From Bemisia tabaci (Eukaryota; Arthropoda; Insecta; Hemiptera; Aleyrodidae), in contig NC_092793.1 of the NCBI RefSeq assembly GCF_918797505.1, forward strand, positions 62,763,749 through 62,827,748: a stretch of 64,000 nt of DNA, written 5' to 3'. Under the pieces are notes generated by a model. The model ran no database searches. It was not told the DNA's origin and saw nothing but the letters and a program-made list of their open reading frames with translations. Made by a program: the position numbers and the translations under genes. Of the stretch, positions 23,666-33,829 are shown in pieces (the stretch's first letter is position 1; every line of letters starts with the position of its first letter).

Positions 23666-24059
23666 AAACTTTGAAAGAAGGCCACATGCATTGCTGAATA
23701 GCAACGGTTCTAAATGTGCGTAAGATCTAGTTTTTTCTTTACAATTTATCAAATTAGGCAATTTTTTACAAACATTTCTCAAAATGTCTACCCTTTGATA
23801 CGTTAAATTAACATTTTCAAAGGATTGATTTTACTCGTGAGAAATAGTAGAATCAAGAATTCTAAATGTCAAGTCGAAACGCTTGCATGTGTCGAGGGAA
23901 GTATCTGAATGATCGGCATTACTATTCCAAATTAGTCAAAGTAAGCTTTTTCACCTTGTATACATTAACCCGCAATTGATTTGTCACCCAAAATTACTAA
24001 TTGCAATGGTTCAAACAACGCCGCCTGGGGTTGAAAATATCATTATTTTTTTTCAGTGT

Positions 24060-25090
24060 AATTTTGAAGAAATGAACATTATGAATGACAAAAATCCTTT
24101 CTTTAAAAACATCAAAAAATATTACAGATATGTTGATGACACCTTTTTTGTTTTTGTTGGGACTGACCGGATCATAAACCAATTCTTAAAATACCTAAAT
24201 AGCCTCTCAAAACACATTCAATTCACCATAGAACATATGAGTAATAACCAAATTAATTTCTTAGATCTTACTGTAATTGTCGACAAGGATAACCTCATCC
24301 AATTCAAAATATTTCGTAAACCTACAGCCACTAATAGTATAATTCCATTCCATTCTGATAACCCTAATAGCCATAAACACGCTGCAATTCATGCAATGGC
24401 ACATAGAGTGTTTACCATTCCTCTTAGCCACAAACATAGACAAGAGAAAATTGGAATTATCCAGAATATAGCTAAAATTAATGGATTCCCCAAATATATT
24501 GTCAACAAAATTTTAAGGAGACATAAAAACAGCACTCTGATGCCAACAGCAATGAGGCTAAAAACCCCAAAAATAATGACAAATATGTAAAAATTGATTA
24601 CTTTGGCCCTGTTAGCTCAAAAATTAGCAATTTTTTCAAAAAAACTGAGTACAAAACAGCTTTTAAGACTAATAACAGCGTACTAGACAATATAAGGAAG
24701 GTCACCAACAAAATCAAAAAAGGTAAAAGCAATAGTGATAATAGTAAGAAAATAACTGGCGTTTACCGTTTAGATTGTAATTCATGCAAGAAAATATACA
24801 TTGGCAAAACTGAGCGCTCAATCAACTGTAGAGTTAATGAACACTTGACTCTTCCATCCTCGAATGTATTTAAGCACATCAAAACAGAAAAACATCAGAT
24901 AAAAGAAATTAAAATTCTACACAAAAACAGGGACAGTAAAATGCTTAGCATCCTAGAGAAATATGAAATAACTAAGGCAGTAAAAAGAGGGGAAGAATTA
25001 TTAAATGTACAAAAAGAAGTAGACATGGCAACTAATCCCCTGTACCTAAAATGTGCTGCCATCTCTGATGAGAAACAGATACTAACTTGA
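24060..25090 (+). pseudogene. Penelope RT C-terminal half plus GIY-YIG endonuclease (broken)
   Basis: The frame resumes after the insertion with the RT motif C YRYVDDTFF (YVDD at 24129-24140) and NQINFLDL, followed by the conserved thumb region (NSHKHAAIHAMAHRV). A one-base frameshift near 24525 moves the downstream part into another frame. That part carries GVYRL (from 24758), CNSCKKIYIGKT and NEHL, the GIY-YIG nuclease core with a Cys pair, and ends at TGA 25088-25090. The nuclease nicks target DNA for priming in this element class. Confidence 0.85.
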
Positions 25091-25205
25091 TACTACTTGA
25101 CTTTGTTTTGATTAGTAAGACTGATCTAATTGCTTGTTATCACTTGTTACCTAGTTTTGAAATTTTAAAGTATGGCAACGGCCTTTGTGATATTAATTTT
25201 GTTGT

Positions 25206-25245
25206 TACCCTGACGATGAGGTGTCCGCCTCGAAAAGCTTCGGTA
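25206..25245 (+). ncRNA. Hammerhead ribozyme motif (Penelope copy 1)
   Basis: The order fits a minimal type I hammerhead: stem I strand TACC, core CTGACGA, one extra T, hairpin GAGGT-GTCC-GCCTC, core GAAA, a very short stem III, TTC cleavage site, then stem I partner GGTA. Penelope-like elements are known to carry such ribozymes in their terminal repeats. Two further copies (58102, 59163) keep the stems with different bases. The extra T between the core and stem II is unusual, so activity is not assured. Confidence 0.7.
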
Positions 25246-25262
25246 CTTTATTAATAAAATGT

Positions 25263-25325
25263 AAGTGTTTTTTTTTTAAAACATTTTTTTGCATTATTCC
25301 TAGCACTATGCTACCAACACAAACC
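25263..25325 (-). repeat. Inverted copy of the Penelope 5' end
   Basis: The sequence from the poly-T through GCATTATTCCTAGCAC and ACCAACACAAACCCA is the reverse complement of 16742-16804 with few changes. It lies just after the hammerhead motif. Confidence 0.7.
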
Positions 25326-25649
25326 CATTTATATATAGTGCTACTACCTCCACACATTGCTTGACAATGTTCGCTGACTTTGACCTAACAACTGTCGCTT
25401 CAGCGATGATAACAGGACAGTTCATCCCTCTGTTTTCGAAACTGGCTATTTTTCGGCATCAATTTGATCCAACGGAGAGTGATTTGAAAGGCCTTCAAAA
25501 AGTTTGCTTATTCAATTTCAGATGATAATCTTTGCTGGTACAAACCTCAGCTTCCAAGAATTGCCCCTCAGGATGATTTGTACTTTGCAAAAAAGTTAGG
25601 TTACTTAGTATACTTCAGAACTTCAGAACTACTACTACTTAGTATACCT

Positions 25650-25770
25650 ACTTCAGAAAAACGTGTTTAGTCTTCCAAAAATAAGTGGCAAGGTTATAAT
25701 GCAAGGCAATGGGTGGCAAAAAACAGTTGAGGAAATGCATCATTTTTTTTCTTTTTATGTACCTGGTAAT
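25650..25770 (+). repeat. Direct repeat right of Penelope copy 1
   Basis: Partner of 16643-16740; see that entry. It is followed at 25811-25833 by a short hairpin cluster. Confidence 0.5.
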
Positions 25771-25809
25771 GTTAGGTGGAAGTTTCATCAAAATCAACCA
25801 TAGCTGCTT

Positions 25810-25834
25810 TAGCTCGCTACGCTCGCTTGCGCAG
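25810..25834. repeat. GC-rich hairpin cluster (short copy)
   Basis: CTCGCTACGCTCGCTTGCGC is identical to 2609-2628. It sits alone in AT-rich DNA. Confidence 0.55.
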
Positions 25835-26213
25835 TTAATTTAATGATATCACTAATTTATTGAGATAATTATCATTGCTCTCTTAAGTTACGAAAGCTTT
25901 AACTATTTTTCTTTTCGTCATATTAGAAATGAATTAATCAAAAACAGACAGAGGCCCCAACCTGTCACTAAGATACCTTTCTTGAAAAAGTGGCCTATGT
26001 AGCCTTTGATACTCTCTGATCAATATTTCCCCTAGTATACAATTGATGTTTCAAACGGAATCAGTTGTTTTAATGACATTTCCAGCTAAATCATGGGTTT
26101 GCGCTGTATTTCGCCGCGAGAAATATGACCTGCGCGGCGGGCTCACGCGTCTTCCGATTTCCGTCAGGTTCAGCCGTCAGGTCCGTTGAAGAAGACGAGC
26201 GTAAAATCCCCGG

Positions 26214-26285
26214 AGCCTCCGCGGGGATTCGAACCCCAGTCGCCACGGTGGTAGCCCAGCACTTTTCTACTAGGCTATGGCCGCT
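26214..26285 (-). repeat. tRNA-like segment with intact A and B boxes
   Basis: The minus strand has TAGCCTAGTAG (box A) and GGTTCGAATCC (box B), and a GCTAC/GTGGC stem where the anticodon arm would be. That arm has a 4-base loop, and the acceptor stem has mismatches. A tRNA-derived SINE head is more likely than a tRNA gene. No tail was identified. Confidence 0.45.
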
Positions 26286-26439
26286 ATATGATTCACGGGT
26301 GCGAATTGAAGCCTCTTATACATGGATCGGCGCTTCGCAACCTTACAACTTTTGTCATTGCGTTGACTGACACCGAGTTTTCATTGGATTTTTTTTTTTT
26401 ATTTTCCCTCCTCTGTAAGTATTTTTTTTCATGCCTTGA

Positions 26440-26795
26440 AATACGGTTGGTAAAATAAGGTTCTATTGGTAATCTCATAATTCTGTCTTGGTAAAATTAC
26501 CAATGATAGTGAGATGGCAAAGTTACCGATGGACCTTGGTTAAAACGCCAACATTTTTTATCGACTGTGGTAGAATTACCGAAATAAAATGGCAAAGTTA
26601 CCGGAAATTGATTACCAATAAAAGTGGTACATATTCCTACCTGAAAAAGCAGCAGTAAAAATACCGGTTTTTAGGTAAGCTTACCAGTCTCCCTTGGTAA
26701 AATTACCAATAATTGGTAAAAAAGTGAGATGGAAAAGTTACCAACGGACCTTGGTAAAAACGCCGAGAATTTTTTCTCTGTGCGCGTACCTCCCA
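26440..26795. repeat. Array of TTGGTAAAATTACCAA words
   Basis: TGGTAAAATTACC, AATTGGTAA and AAAGTTACCG words recur about fifteen times with irregular spacing. A longer block (GAGATGG, AAAGTTACC, GGACCTTGGT, AACGCC, ATTTTTT) occurs twice, at about 26511 and 26727. Outer borders are not defined. Non-coding. Confidence 0.55.
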
Positions 26796-26874
26796 CCATC
26801 CAAACCCCACGCCCAACCTCGTTTCGAATCGTTCTTACACCTCCGCTAAAGAACATCTTTCATAAGCGTCATTC

Positions 26875-27088
26875 ATGCGTTATTGGGCGTGCGTTGATGA
26901 GAAATTTCAATTTTATCTCTACAAAATCTCGTTCGATGAAATCGAAATTTTATTGTAATTTAATGCGATAAAATTGCAATTTATCGCGATCTTTTTTTAT
27001 CCGATAATACTGCAATAAATCGACGTCGATAAAATCGCGATACACTCTCCGATGAAATCGCAATGTATGGCGATCATTGCTACCTGGG
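26875..27088. mobile_element. Second TCGCGATAAAA-word element, right end
   Basis: The sequence is rich in AAATCGCGATA, TTTATCGCGATC and related words and ends ATTGCTACCTGGG at 27088. That end is the complement of CCCAGGTAGCAAT, matching the 19008 element's end class. The left end was not found, so it is probably truncated or overlaid by the preceding array. Confidence 0.55.
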
Positions 27089-28350
27089 ACGGTCTAAAAT
27101 GCTATCTCGGCTCTTGTTCCAACGATTTTTGTGAAATTCGTACGCTTCGCGACGAACTTGTGACTCGCTCCGCGAGCCGCCACCGCCCCGCACAGTTTTT
27201 AACATTGATGAGGAGACAACATCTATGTCTTAATCTTCTTTTTCACCAAGTTTTACAGATATTGATGTTCTAGGAGTCCGGACCGCGTTTTCGTGCGGGG
27301 CCGCCATCTTGGATTTGGAAATGTTGAAAATCTGACCAAAAATGCGAGTTTTCCGTCGAAATGCACCTCCTAATACCGAATTTCACAAAAATCGATGGAT
27401 CGGAAGCCGAGATAACAATTTAGACCACGTTCGCCATTTTTGATTTTTGAATTTTGAAAATCGGACCTAAAATTCTAATTTCCCGTCGAAATACACCTCC
27501 TAATACCGAATTTCACAAAAATCGATGGATCGGAAGCCAAGATAGCAATTTAGACCACGTTCGTCATCTTGAATTTTTGAATTTTGAAAATCGGACCTTA
27601 AATTCTAATTTCCCGTCGAAATATACCCCCTAATACCGAATTTCACAAAAATCTATCGATATCAGGAAGCGATATAGCATTTTAGGCCACGGCCGCCATC
27701 TTGGATTTTGAAATTTTGAAAATCTAACCAAAAATTCGAGTTCCCCGTCGAAAAGTACCGTAGATCTCCGAGTTTCACGAAAATCGATAGAACAGGAGCC
27801 AACTTAGCATTTTAGGCCATGACCGCCATCTTTTGGATTTGATAATTTTGAAAATCTGACCGAAAATTCGAGTTTCTCGTCGAAAAATACCGCTGGATAC
27901 CGAGTTTCACGAAAATCGATACAACAGGAGCCGACTTAGCATTTTAGGCCACGGCCGCCATCTTGGATTTGGAAATTTTGAAAATCTGACCAAAAATTCG
28001 AGTTTCTCGTCGAAAAATATCTGTGGATACCGAGTTTCACGAAAATCGATCAAACAGGAGCCGACTTAGCATTTTAGGCCACGGCCGCCATCTTAGATTT
28101 TGAGATTTTGAAAATCCGACCAAAAATTCGAGATCCTCCGAGAACAATACCCCCGCTTACCGATTTCCACAAACATTCGTCGAAAAATACCTCCTATCAC
28201 CTTAAATTTCGTCTACAAGACAGTGACGTCACGCAACAGGATTGAACCTGTTCGGCGCGATGCGCGTAAACAACCGCGTATCTCCAATGTAATACTATAT
28301 GGAGAAATAACTTTTCGCTCTTGCGGGCGTATGAGGCAGCGGATTTGAAT
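27089..28350 (+). repeat. Element with about seven 126-133-bp tandem units
   Basis: Units start with GGCCGCCATCTTGGAT-like sequence near 27299, 27431, 27557, 27691, 27822, 27953 and 28083. Each contains GAAAATCTGACC, AAAATTCGAG, TCGTCGAAAAATA and TTTCACGAAAATCGAT strings. The left flank holds a small GC hairpin cluster (27140-27180). The right flank (about 28200-28330) contains AACAGGATTGAACCTGTTCG-type sequence. An inverted, shorter relative with about two units lies at 47905-48385. Confidence 0.75.
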
Positions 28351-28480
28351 GGGAATAATTTTAATCAACTCCTCATTACAATAGCTAAGTGTGTACCAAT
28401 TTTAAAGGAAATCGCTTCGGCCAATTTTTATCTAGGGGGGGGGGGGGGCAGAGTGAGTGGGAACAGCAGCTTTATATAGA

Positions 28481-28481
<1 letters not shown>

Positions 28482-28518
<37 letters not shown>
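28482..28518. repeat. (TAA)n microsatellite, left of R4-type LINE
   Basis: About twelve TAA units. A further (AAT)n block lies at 29806-29823, directly after the LINE, so the two may be the halves of one target. A run of 14 G precedes it at 28435-28448. Confidence 0.85.
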
Positions 28519-29805
28519 CAACATACAAATCTTCCATCATCAATGCGAAGTACTACCTCCAGGAAAAAAAAACGAAGACCCTTTTCTCAAAGCCGTATAT
28601 GCCGTCAACCTTGCTCTATAGACAAAGACCACATTGCGAAAGAAGCAAACAAATTTGAAACCGAGCTCGGAGAAAACTTTGAAGTGGCCCCCATAAACAG
28701 CAGGAAGCAAAAAATCAAAAAGAAAATCTCAGAAAGCATCAGAACCAAATGGAAAGGAAAGATCATGCACGGACAGTATCCACTGATGCTAGAAAATGAC
28801 TCTATCGAGAGTAATCTCTCTACCATCTGGCTCAGTAAAGGTGTACTAAAAGCAGAAACAGAGAGCCTAATTGTAGCGGCACAGGATCAAGCCTTAAACA
28901 CAAGGTACCGGGAGAGGAAAATCCACAAGAAACATGTGAATAGCAAATGCAGAATCTGCCACCAGTTCGAAGAAACCATTGAGCACATAACATCAGGTTG
29001 CCCAATTCTAGCCCAAAAGGACTATATCGAGAGACACGACAGAGTATGCACCCAACTTCACTACAGCCTCTGCAAAGAATATGGAATCGAAGTCGACGCA
29101 GATAAATGGTATGAACACAAACCGAAAAACACTGCAACAACCAGAGATGGAGAGACAACGATCCTGTGGAACTTCCCTATCAGAACCGATAGAACTGTTG
29201 AGGCAAACAGACCGGACATCATCCTACGTAGGAAAGACCAAACGTGTCTGCTGATTGACGTCTCTATCCCAGCAGACAGGAACATCACAAAAAAGGAAGC
29301 TGAGAAGAAACTAAAGTATAAAGACCTAGAGATCGAAATCAGCAGGATGTGGAAGACCAAAACCCGAGTCATACCCTTTGTGATAGGAGCTACCGGAGCA
29401 GTCTCTAAAGACTGGACTAAACTGAAGAACGAAATCCCTGGGAAACATTCGCTAGTATTGGCCCAGAAGTCTGCTGTGCTAGGCACTGCCAGAATCCTCC
29501 GGAAGGTCTTAAGCTAGGTGGAGCAGCGCGAATACACCTAGAACGTTCCCACACACCAAAAACACCCCTACCGCCTACCACCTCAGGAAAGAAACCTTTA
29601 GGCAGGCGTCCTCCAGATACCTACCCTGCCTCGGTTCCTAAAACAGGTATCCTAGTCCGTGACGAGCCACCCCCCAAGGGGGAGTGAAATAACCACCACC
29701 CGGCCACCCAAACCACAAACAGCCCTCATACCTAGGAGCATTGTTTGCCCCTGTGTGAGGGCTTAAAGCAACCCAGCAAAGCTGGTGACAGCAGTGAATA
29801 TGAAA
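28519..29805 (+). mobile_element. 5'-truncated R4/Dong-type LINE in a TAA microsatellite
   Basis: The sequence between the TAA blocks carries only the 3' portion of a LINE with a restriction-like endonuclease, plus a 3' UTR of about 290 bp. Elements of the R4/Dong group are known to insert into TAA repeats, and both borders here fall in TAA/AAT repeats. 5' truncation is typical of target-primed reverse transcription. Confidence 0.8.
28543..29517 (+). pseudogene. R2/R4-superclade ORF, zinc-finger plus restriction-like endonuclease part
   Basis: An uninterrupted 324-codon frame lacks the RT palm. After a basic N-terminal stretch comes a thumb-like region (KKISESIRTKWKGKIMHGQY). A CCHC knuckle follows, CRICHQFEETIEHITSGC (CX2CX8HX4C, about residues 145-162). 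Then comes the endonuclease core ANRPDIILRRKDQTCLLIDV with PD and downstream D, and further acidic/basic residues (KYKDLEIEISRMW). This is the standard C-terminal layout of R2/R4/NeSL-type ORFs. The ATG at 28543 is probably an internal codon of the original ORF. The frame is intact, which suggests a recent insertion, but without RT it cannot move itself. Confidence 0.85.
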
Positions 29806-29944
29806 AATAATAATAATAATAATGTTAAATTACTCTAAAAGAGGTATTACTCGTCAATTTTGAACTTTCGAGTAATGCAGAAATTGCTCAAAATTCAATG
29901 TGGGAGGGGCTATTTCTCAAAAAGTTTTCGATGGAGGCCCCCCG

Positions 29945-30301
29945 TGTAACGGGGAAATTTTCCCCCGTTTTTAAGTTTATAGATTGTCGAAAAAAAAAAA
30001 ACTAGGAATAACTCCCGAGCGACCACGCTTGGCATCGCCGCGCCTGCGCCGACGAACCAAGGAAGAAATCAGCTGACGCTCGGCGTCCATCCGAGCACCG
30101 CGACGCGGCAATAGGGAGCGCTGCGGCAATTCTGTCAATTTCGAAATATTTTTCATTAATTTAAAATTTTAAAAACAAATTGTATTTTAATTTTAACTGT
30201 GTAGTTCGATAAAAGAAGTCGAGGCAAAGCCTACGATGTAAATTTTATATTTTTTTGTGATATATTGTATGCTCACAAAATTGAACGGAACTCGAGCACT
30301 T
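29945..30301 (+). repeat. 5' LTR, first part
   Basis: It starts TGTAACGGGG and matches 39106-39455 of the 3' LTR. It is cut by the foldback after ACTCGAGCACTT, next to a CTT that is repeated at 36164-36166. Confidence 0.9.
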
Positions 30302-31885
30302 TAGTTGAGTTGCTAGTGTAAATTTGTCTGCAGTATTGTGAAAAGAGTGAGTTCTATACATCAATCTCTTCGTCTTGATACGTAGAATCAGATTTTCGAT
30401 GGTGTCAAGTTCAAAAATCAATCCGGCGCCCCCCATTCAAGATGGCGCCCAAAAGGGGCGCCGGGGGGTTGAAAAATTATAAATTTTGCTACAGAGTCGA
30501 CTGAGGTGTCGATTCCTATGTAATTTTAGTCGTAGAATCCGAATTTCACATTCAAAAAATCCTCCGACCTAAGGGGGGGCCCCAATTCCAAGATGGCGGC
30601 CAAAATGGGCCCCTTGGCGGGAAAATGGCCGTAGATGGCTGTATATATTGTATGACATATCCGCAGATAGGTTTTCTGGGTCGAGAATAACGAATATGAA
30701 GTCAGAAATTGTGCTAGACCCTTCGGGGAGGCTCAGGGTGCCCCCCAAAATGGCCGCCGGGGGTCCAAAAATTTTAAAATTCCTTAATACCCCGAGTGGG
30801 ATGTCTATTCATAGGTAATTTTGGTCGTAGAACTCGAATTTCACATTGAAACGGTCATCTAGTCTAAGGGAGGGCCCCAAAATCCAATATGGCGGCCAAA
30901 ATTGACTTCATGGTGGGGAAATGACCATAGGTAGCTTCATACGCCGTATGAAATAGATACCAATAGGTTTTATACGTAGGGAATTTCAAATATAAGATAA
31001 GAAATTGTTCTTTACTCATCGGGGAGATACAGGGGGTGAGGAGGGGGCCCCAAGGCCTTCTCCTCTCCCCCTCGAAGCTCAAAATCTTCCATCCAGAGGC
31101 TTTAAAATTCTGAGTAAGTAATTAAAATGGATGTCAAAACAGAAATGGACAAGGAACACTGAGCCGCTGAGATAAGTTTTAGAAGAAAATAGGGTAAATC
31201 GCTAAGGAGCAATCGCGAGTTGGCAGCCCCCTCCACCCTCTGGACATGAAAATTTCAATGGTTTTGCCTTCTCATTATTTTTATCGGTCATGAATTCATT
31301 TTGACGTGCCCAACTGCCCATCCACACTCCGTTCTTTGCCGTAAACCTTAAATGGCCTAATGAAAGCATGAAAAAACTTTTTAAATGTTCCTCATTTCTA
31401 GAGAATAGGGTCTTTTCGATTATAAGAACAGCCCGATTTCTTTTGAAATGTTTAGGAAATGAATAATCAATTTATTATTAATACAGAAGGAACAAAAATT
31501 ACAAGGAATGAAAGAGACCAATTAATTTCTCATACTTAAAGGAGCCCCTACTCTTCCAGCATGCTCCTGTATTGAAAAGGAATTTTCTTTCCGTAAATCT
31601 GAGATAGTGATTTTGGCTTGTGGGAAGCTGAACTATTTGGAAATTTTGTAGGAAATTATATAGGAAATTAAACGCCAAGTTCACGGTAAGCCAATTTCCT
31701 GCAATATTTTCATCCTGAAAAAGTCGGAATTAGGAGTCAAGAGTTTCGTTTCTGGGTATAGCAAGTCGGCAAAACTACCGAAAGTCCATCACAAACTTAG
31801 TGCCTAACTTTCAGCACTTTTGTCGTATTGCGGAAGCTGGAACCAAAAATAACAGTTCCAGGTCGCGAGTTTTCCGGGGTGCGGG

Positions 31886-33829
31886 TGCTTCCGAAAAATG
31901 TTTTATGGTTTTCAGATTATGATTCAGAATACCATGTGAATGAGTAAAGGGGCACGAACAACTTCTTTTTCAAACTAAAAATGAAGTGAGATTGATGCAA
32001 AATATCTCATAAATTCAAGGATTATTCTAGGAGTAGCCGTAACTTTCCGAAAGTAATCAATAAAACAGGCATAGCATGGCAGATCATTCAAACCTAAATT
32101 CATAGATTGAAAAACACAGGCCAAGCATTACATACTTCAAAGCATTGATGCAACAAACAGTACAGTTTCTAAAGTACTTTCATTAAGGGGCTTAGAAACC
32201 CAAGATATTTCCTCTACAGCCAAAAGTGAGTAATGATAAACCATCGCAAAGTACTTAATCAGGCAAAAAATTTCAAATACACAATACAAGAAGTGTTCGA
32301 CAGTATCTAAATCCCGAAAAGCTTGGCAACTGCGGCCAAAATGAGTGGTCCCAGCTGATAAAATTCGTTAAAATTGCCCAAAGCCCGGCATAGCTATGCG
32401 TAGTTTCCGAATTTTGGCCGCAGGGATCAAAAATCTCGGCTCCAGTGGCCGAGTTTTTCGGAAAGTGGATGTTACCGAAATTGTTTTGCCGCATGGTCAA
32501 CTTTCCATAAGTAAAATAAAATTAAGACGCACATGTACGCCCTAAAAAAAAAACCTAAACATTTAAAATTGGTTTTGAAGTATAACCAAGGTGATGTAAT
32601 GATCGTTTTTTATTAATTTACTTAGGACCATTCGCCATCTTCAGAGTACAGTCATTAATACATAAATATATCACAGTTATAATGCTGAAAGGTCCTAAGT
32701 AAATTAATAAAAAACGATCATTACATTACCTTGGTTATACTTCAAAACTAATATTAAAATGGTGTTGTTCGAATCAAACTTTATTAATTTAAAATTGAAT
32801 GGAGTTTTTTTGGTAAGAACAACCAAAATATATAAATATAAATTTGAATAGATATAACTCCCCTTAAACACATTAAAATAAATTAAGTTACATTTCACTG
32901 ACCAGAATGAAAATTCAATTGACTTATAAGACAGAAAAATAACGCCTCTCTGTCGTGTGAAGAGTCTCGCTCTGGAACACATGCACTAAACAATTTTTCT
33001 TAGGATATCATATTGACTGACAATGAGTTTCTTATGGACAAAATCTGGTTTTTTTGAGTTAAACAAACGTTGTTTTGCTAGGGTTAAGTTCAAGTTAAAA
33101 AAAGATAGTGAAACAACGTTTGTTTAACTCCAAATAACAGGTTTTAAGTACAATCCGCAAGAATTTAACGCAAAAAACCAAGTGTTGTTGACCAGAAACA
33201 ACGCTTCAAGTCAAAGTAATATCTCAAGAAAAAATGTTTTGAGTGTGGCCCAGAGCATACGACTTAACTGACTTTTTTCTCCAATATTTTTCCTGTCACA
33301 ATTTAAATCTTGATTACAATGCCAGGGGCTGCCTAACGTCTTGATGCAAAATATGGACGCCTGGAGGTGAGCTCTAAGAAACACAGGGTCCGTCTAGTCA
33401 ATGGGAGGTTTTCATCCTGGTATTGTTTCTTCGAGAAAATCTACTACCTTGCTTCTTCTAAATCTCTAAGAGCTGTTGTTGGAGCACATCGTTGACGTAC
33501 CAACTCTAGGTGTTGTCTAATCTCTTCGGCGAGAGAAAATCCGGAGCCCAACTTCGCGAGAGGTTCCAACACGTTATTGCTTGCATTATTCATTTAGGTT
33601 TTCCACCTTGTCAGTTAACCTTTATTTATGAAAGATCCGGTGATATCGGCACCTGAATAAGGAGCGTGTAATTCAAGAAGAGTGGAAGCTTTCAAAAGAC
33701 GGGATACGTTTCAAATTGGGATGAGATCGAGGAACTTTTCTTCCCGTAACCAAGACACATTCCCACTTGAGATGTAAGCTTAGAAATCCGCTTGCAAAGA
33801 AAAGAGTGGGGATGGGCAGTTGGGCACGT
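31886..33829. other. Central part of the 5.9-kb foldback
   Basis: AT-rich and non-coding. It includes a hairpin (32571-32750) and a smaller inverted pair, GTTAAACAAACGTTGTTT and its complement, near 33058-33130. Nothing else was recognised. Confidence 0.4.
32571..32750. repeat. 180-bp hairpin
   Basis: TTTTGAAGTATAACCAAGGT through ACGATCATTAC pairs with its complement across a short loop. Arms are about 65 bp and almost perfect. Confidence 0.75.

Larger units (their letters stand above)
17641..24058. mobile_element. TA-flanked DNA element inserted in the Penelope ORF
   Basis: The ends CACTGAAAAAAAA and TTTTTTTTCAGTG are inverted, with TA directly outside (17639-17640 and 24059-24060). The RT frame on each side joins exactly if the element and one TA are removed, so both borders are firm. 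Without the nested foldback it is about 1.7 kb. A second matched stretch inside the ends (AACTAATGTGGAATAGTA) supports longer imperfect inverted repeats. The visible interior has no transposase; it carries a tRNA-like segment. Superfamily uncertain, Tc1/mariner-like by its TA target. Confidence 0.8.
16742..25384 (+). mobile_element. Penelope-like retroelement (copy 1), interrupted
   Basis: The body encodes a reverse transcriptase and a C-terminal GIY-YIG endonuclease, the diagnostic pair of Penelope-like elements. A hammerhead-type ribozyme motif follows the ORF. The 5' end (16742-16804) and a block after the ORF (about 25263-25325) are inverted copies of each other, containing GTGCTAGGAATAATGCAAAA and its complement. 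The 3' border (about 25384) is inferred from the end shared with the second copy at 59338. The ORF is broken by one in-frame stop, one frameshift and a 6.4-kb nested DNA element. The element is therefore inactive. Confidence 0.85.

Noticed and set aside
26214..26285. Functional tRNA gene on the minus strand
   Set aside because: The anticodon loop has the wrong size and the acceptor stem has mismatches; SINE head is preferred.
27299..28200. CRISPR-like repeat array
   Set aside because: The units are contiguous 126-133-bp tandem repeats without unique spacers, in an animal genome.
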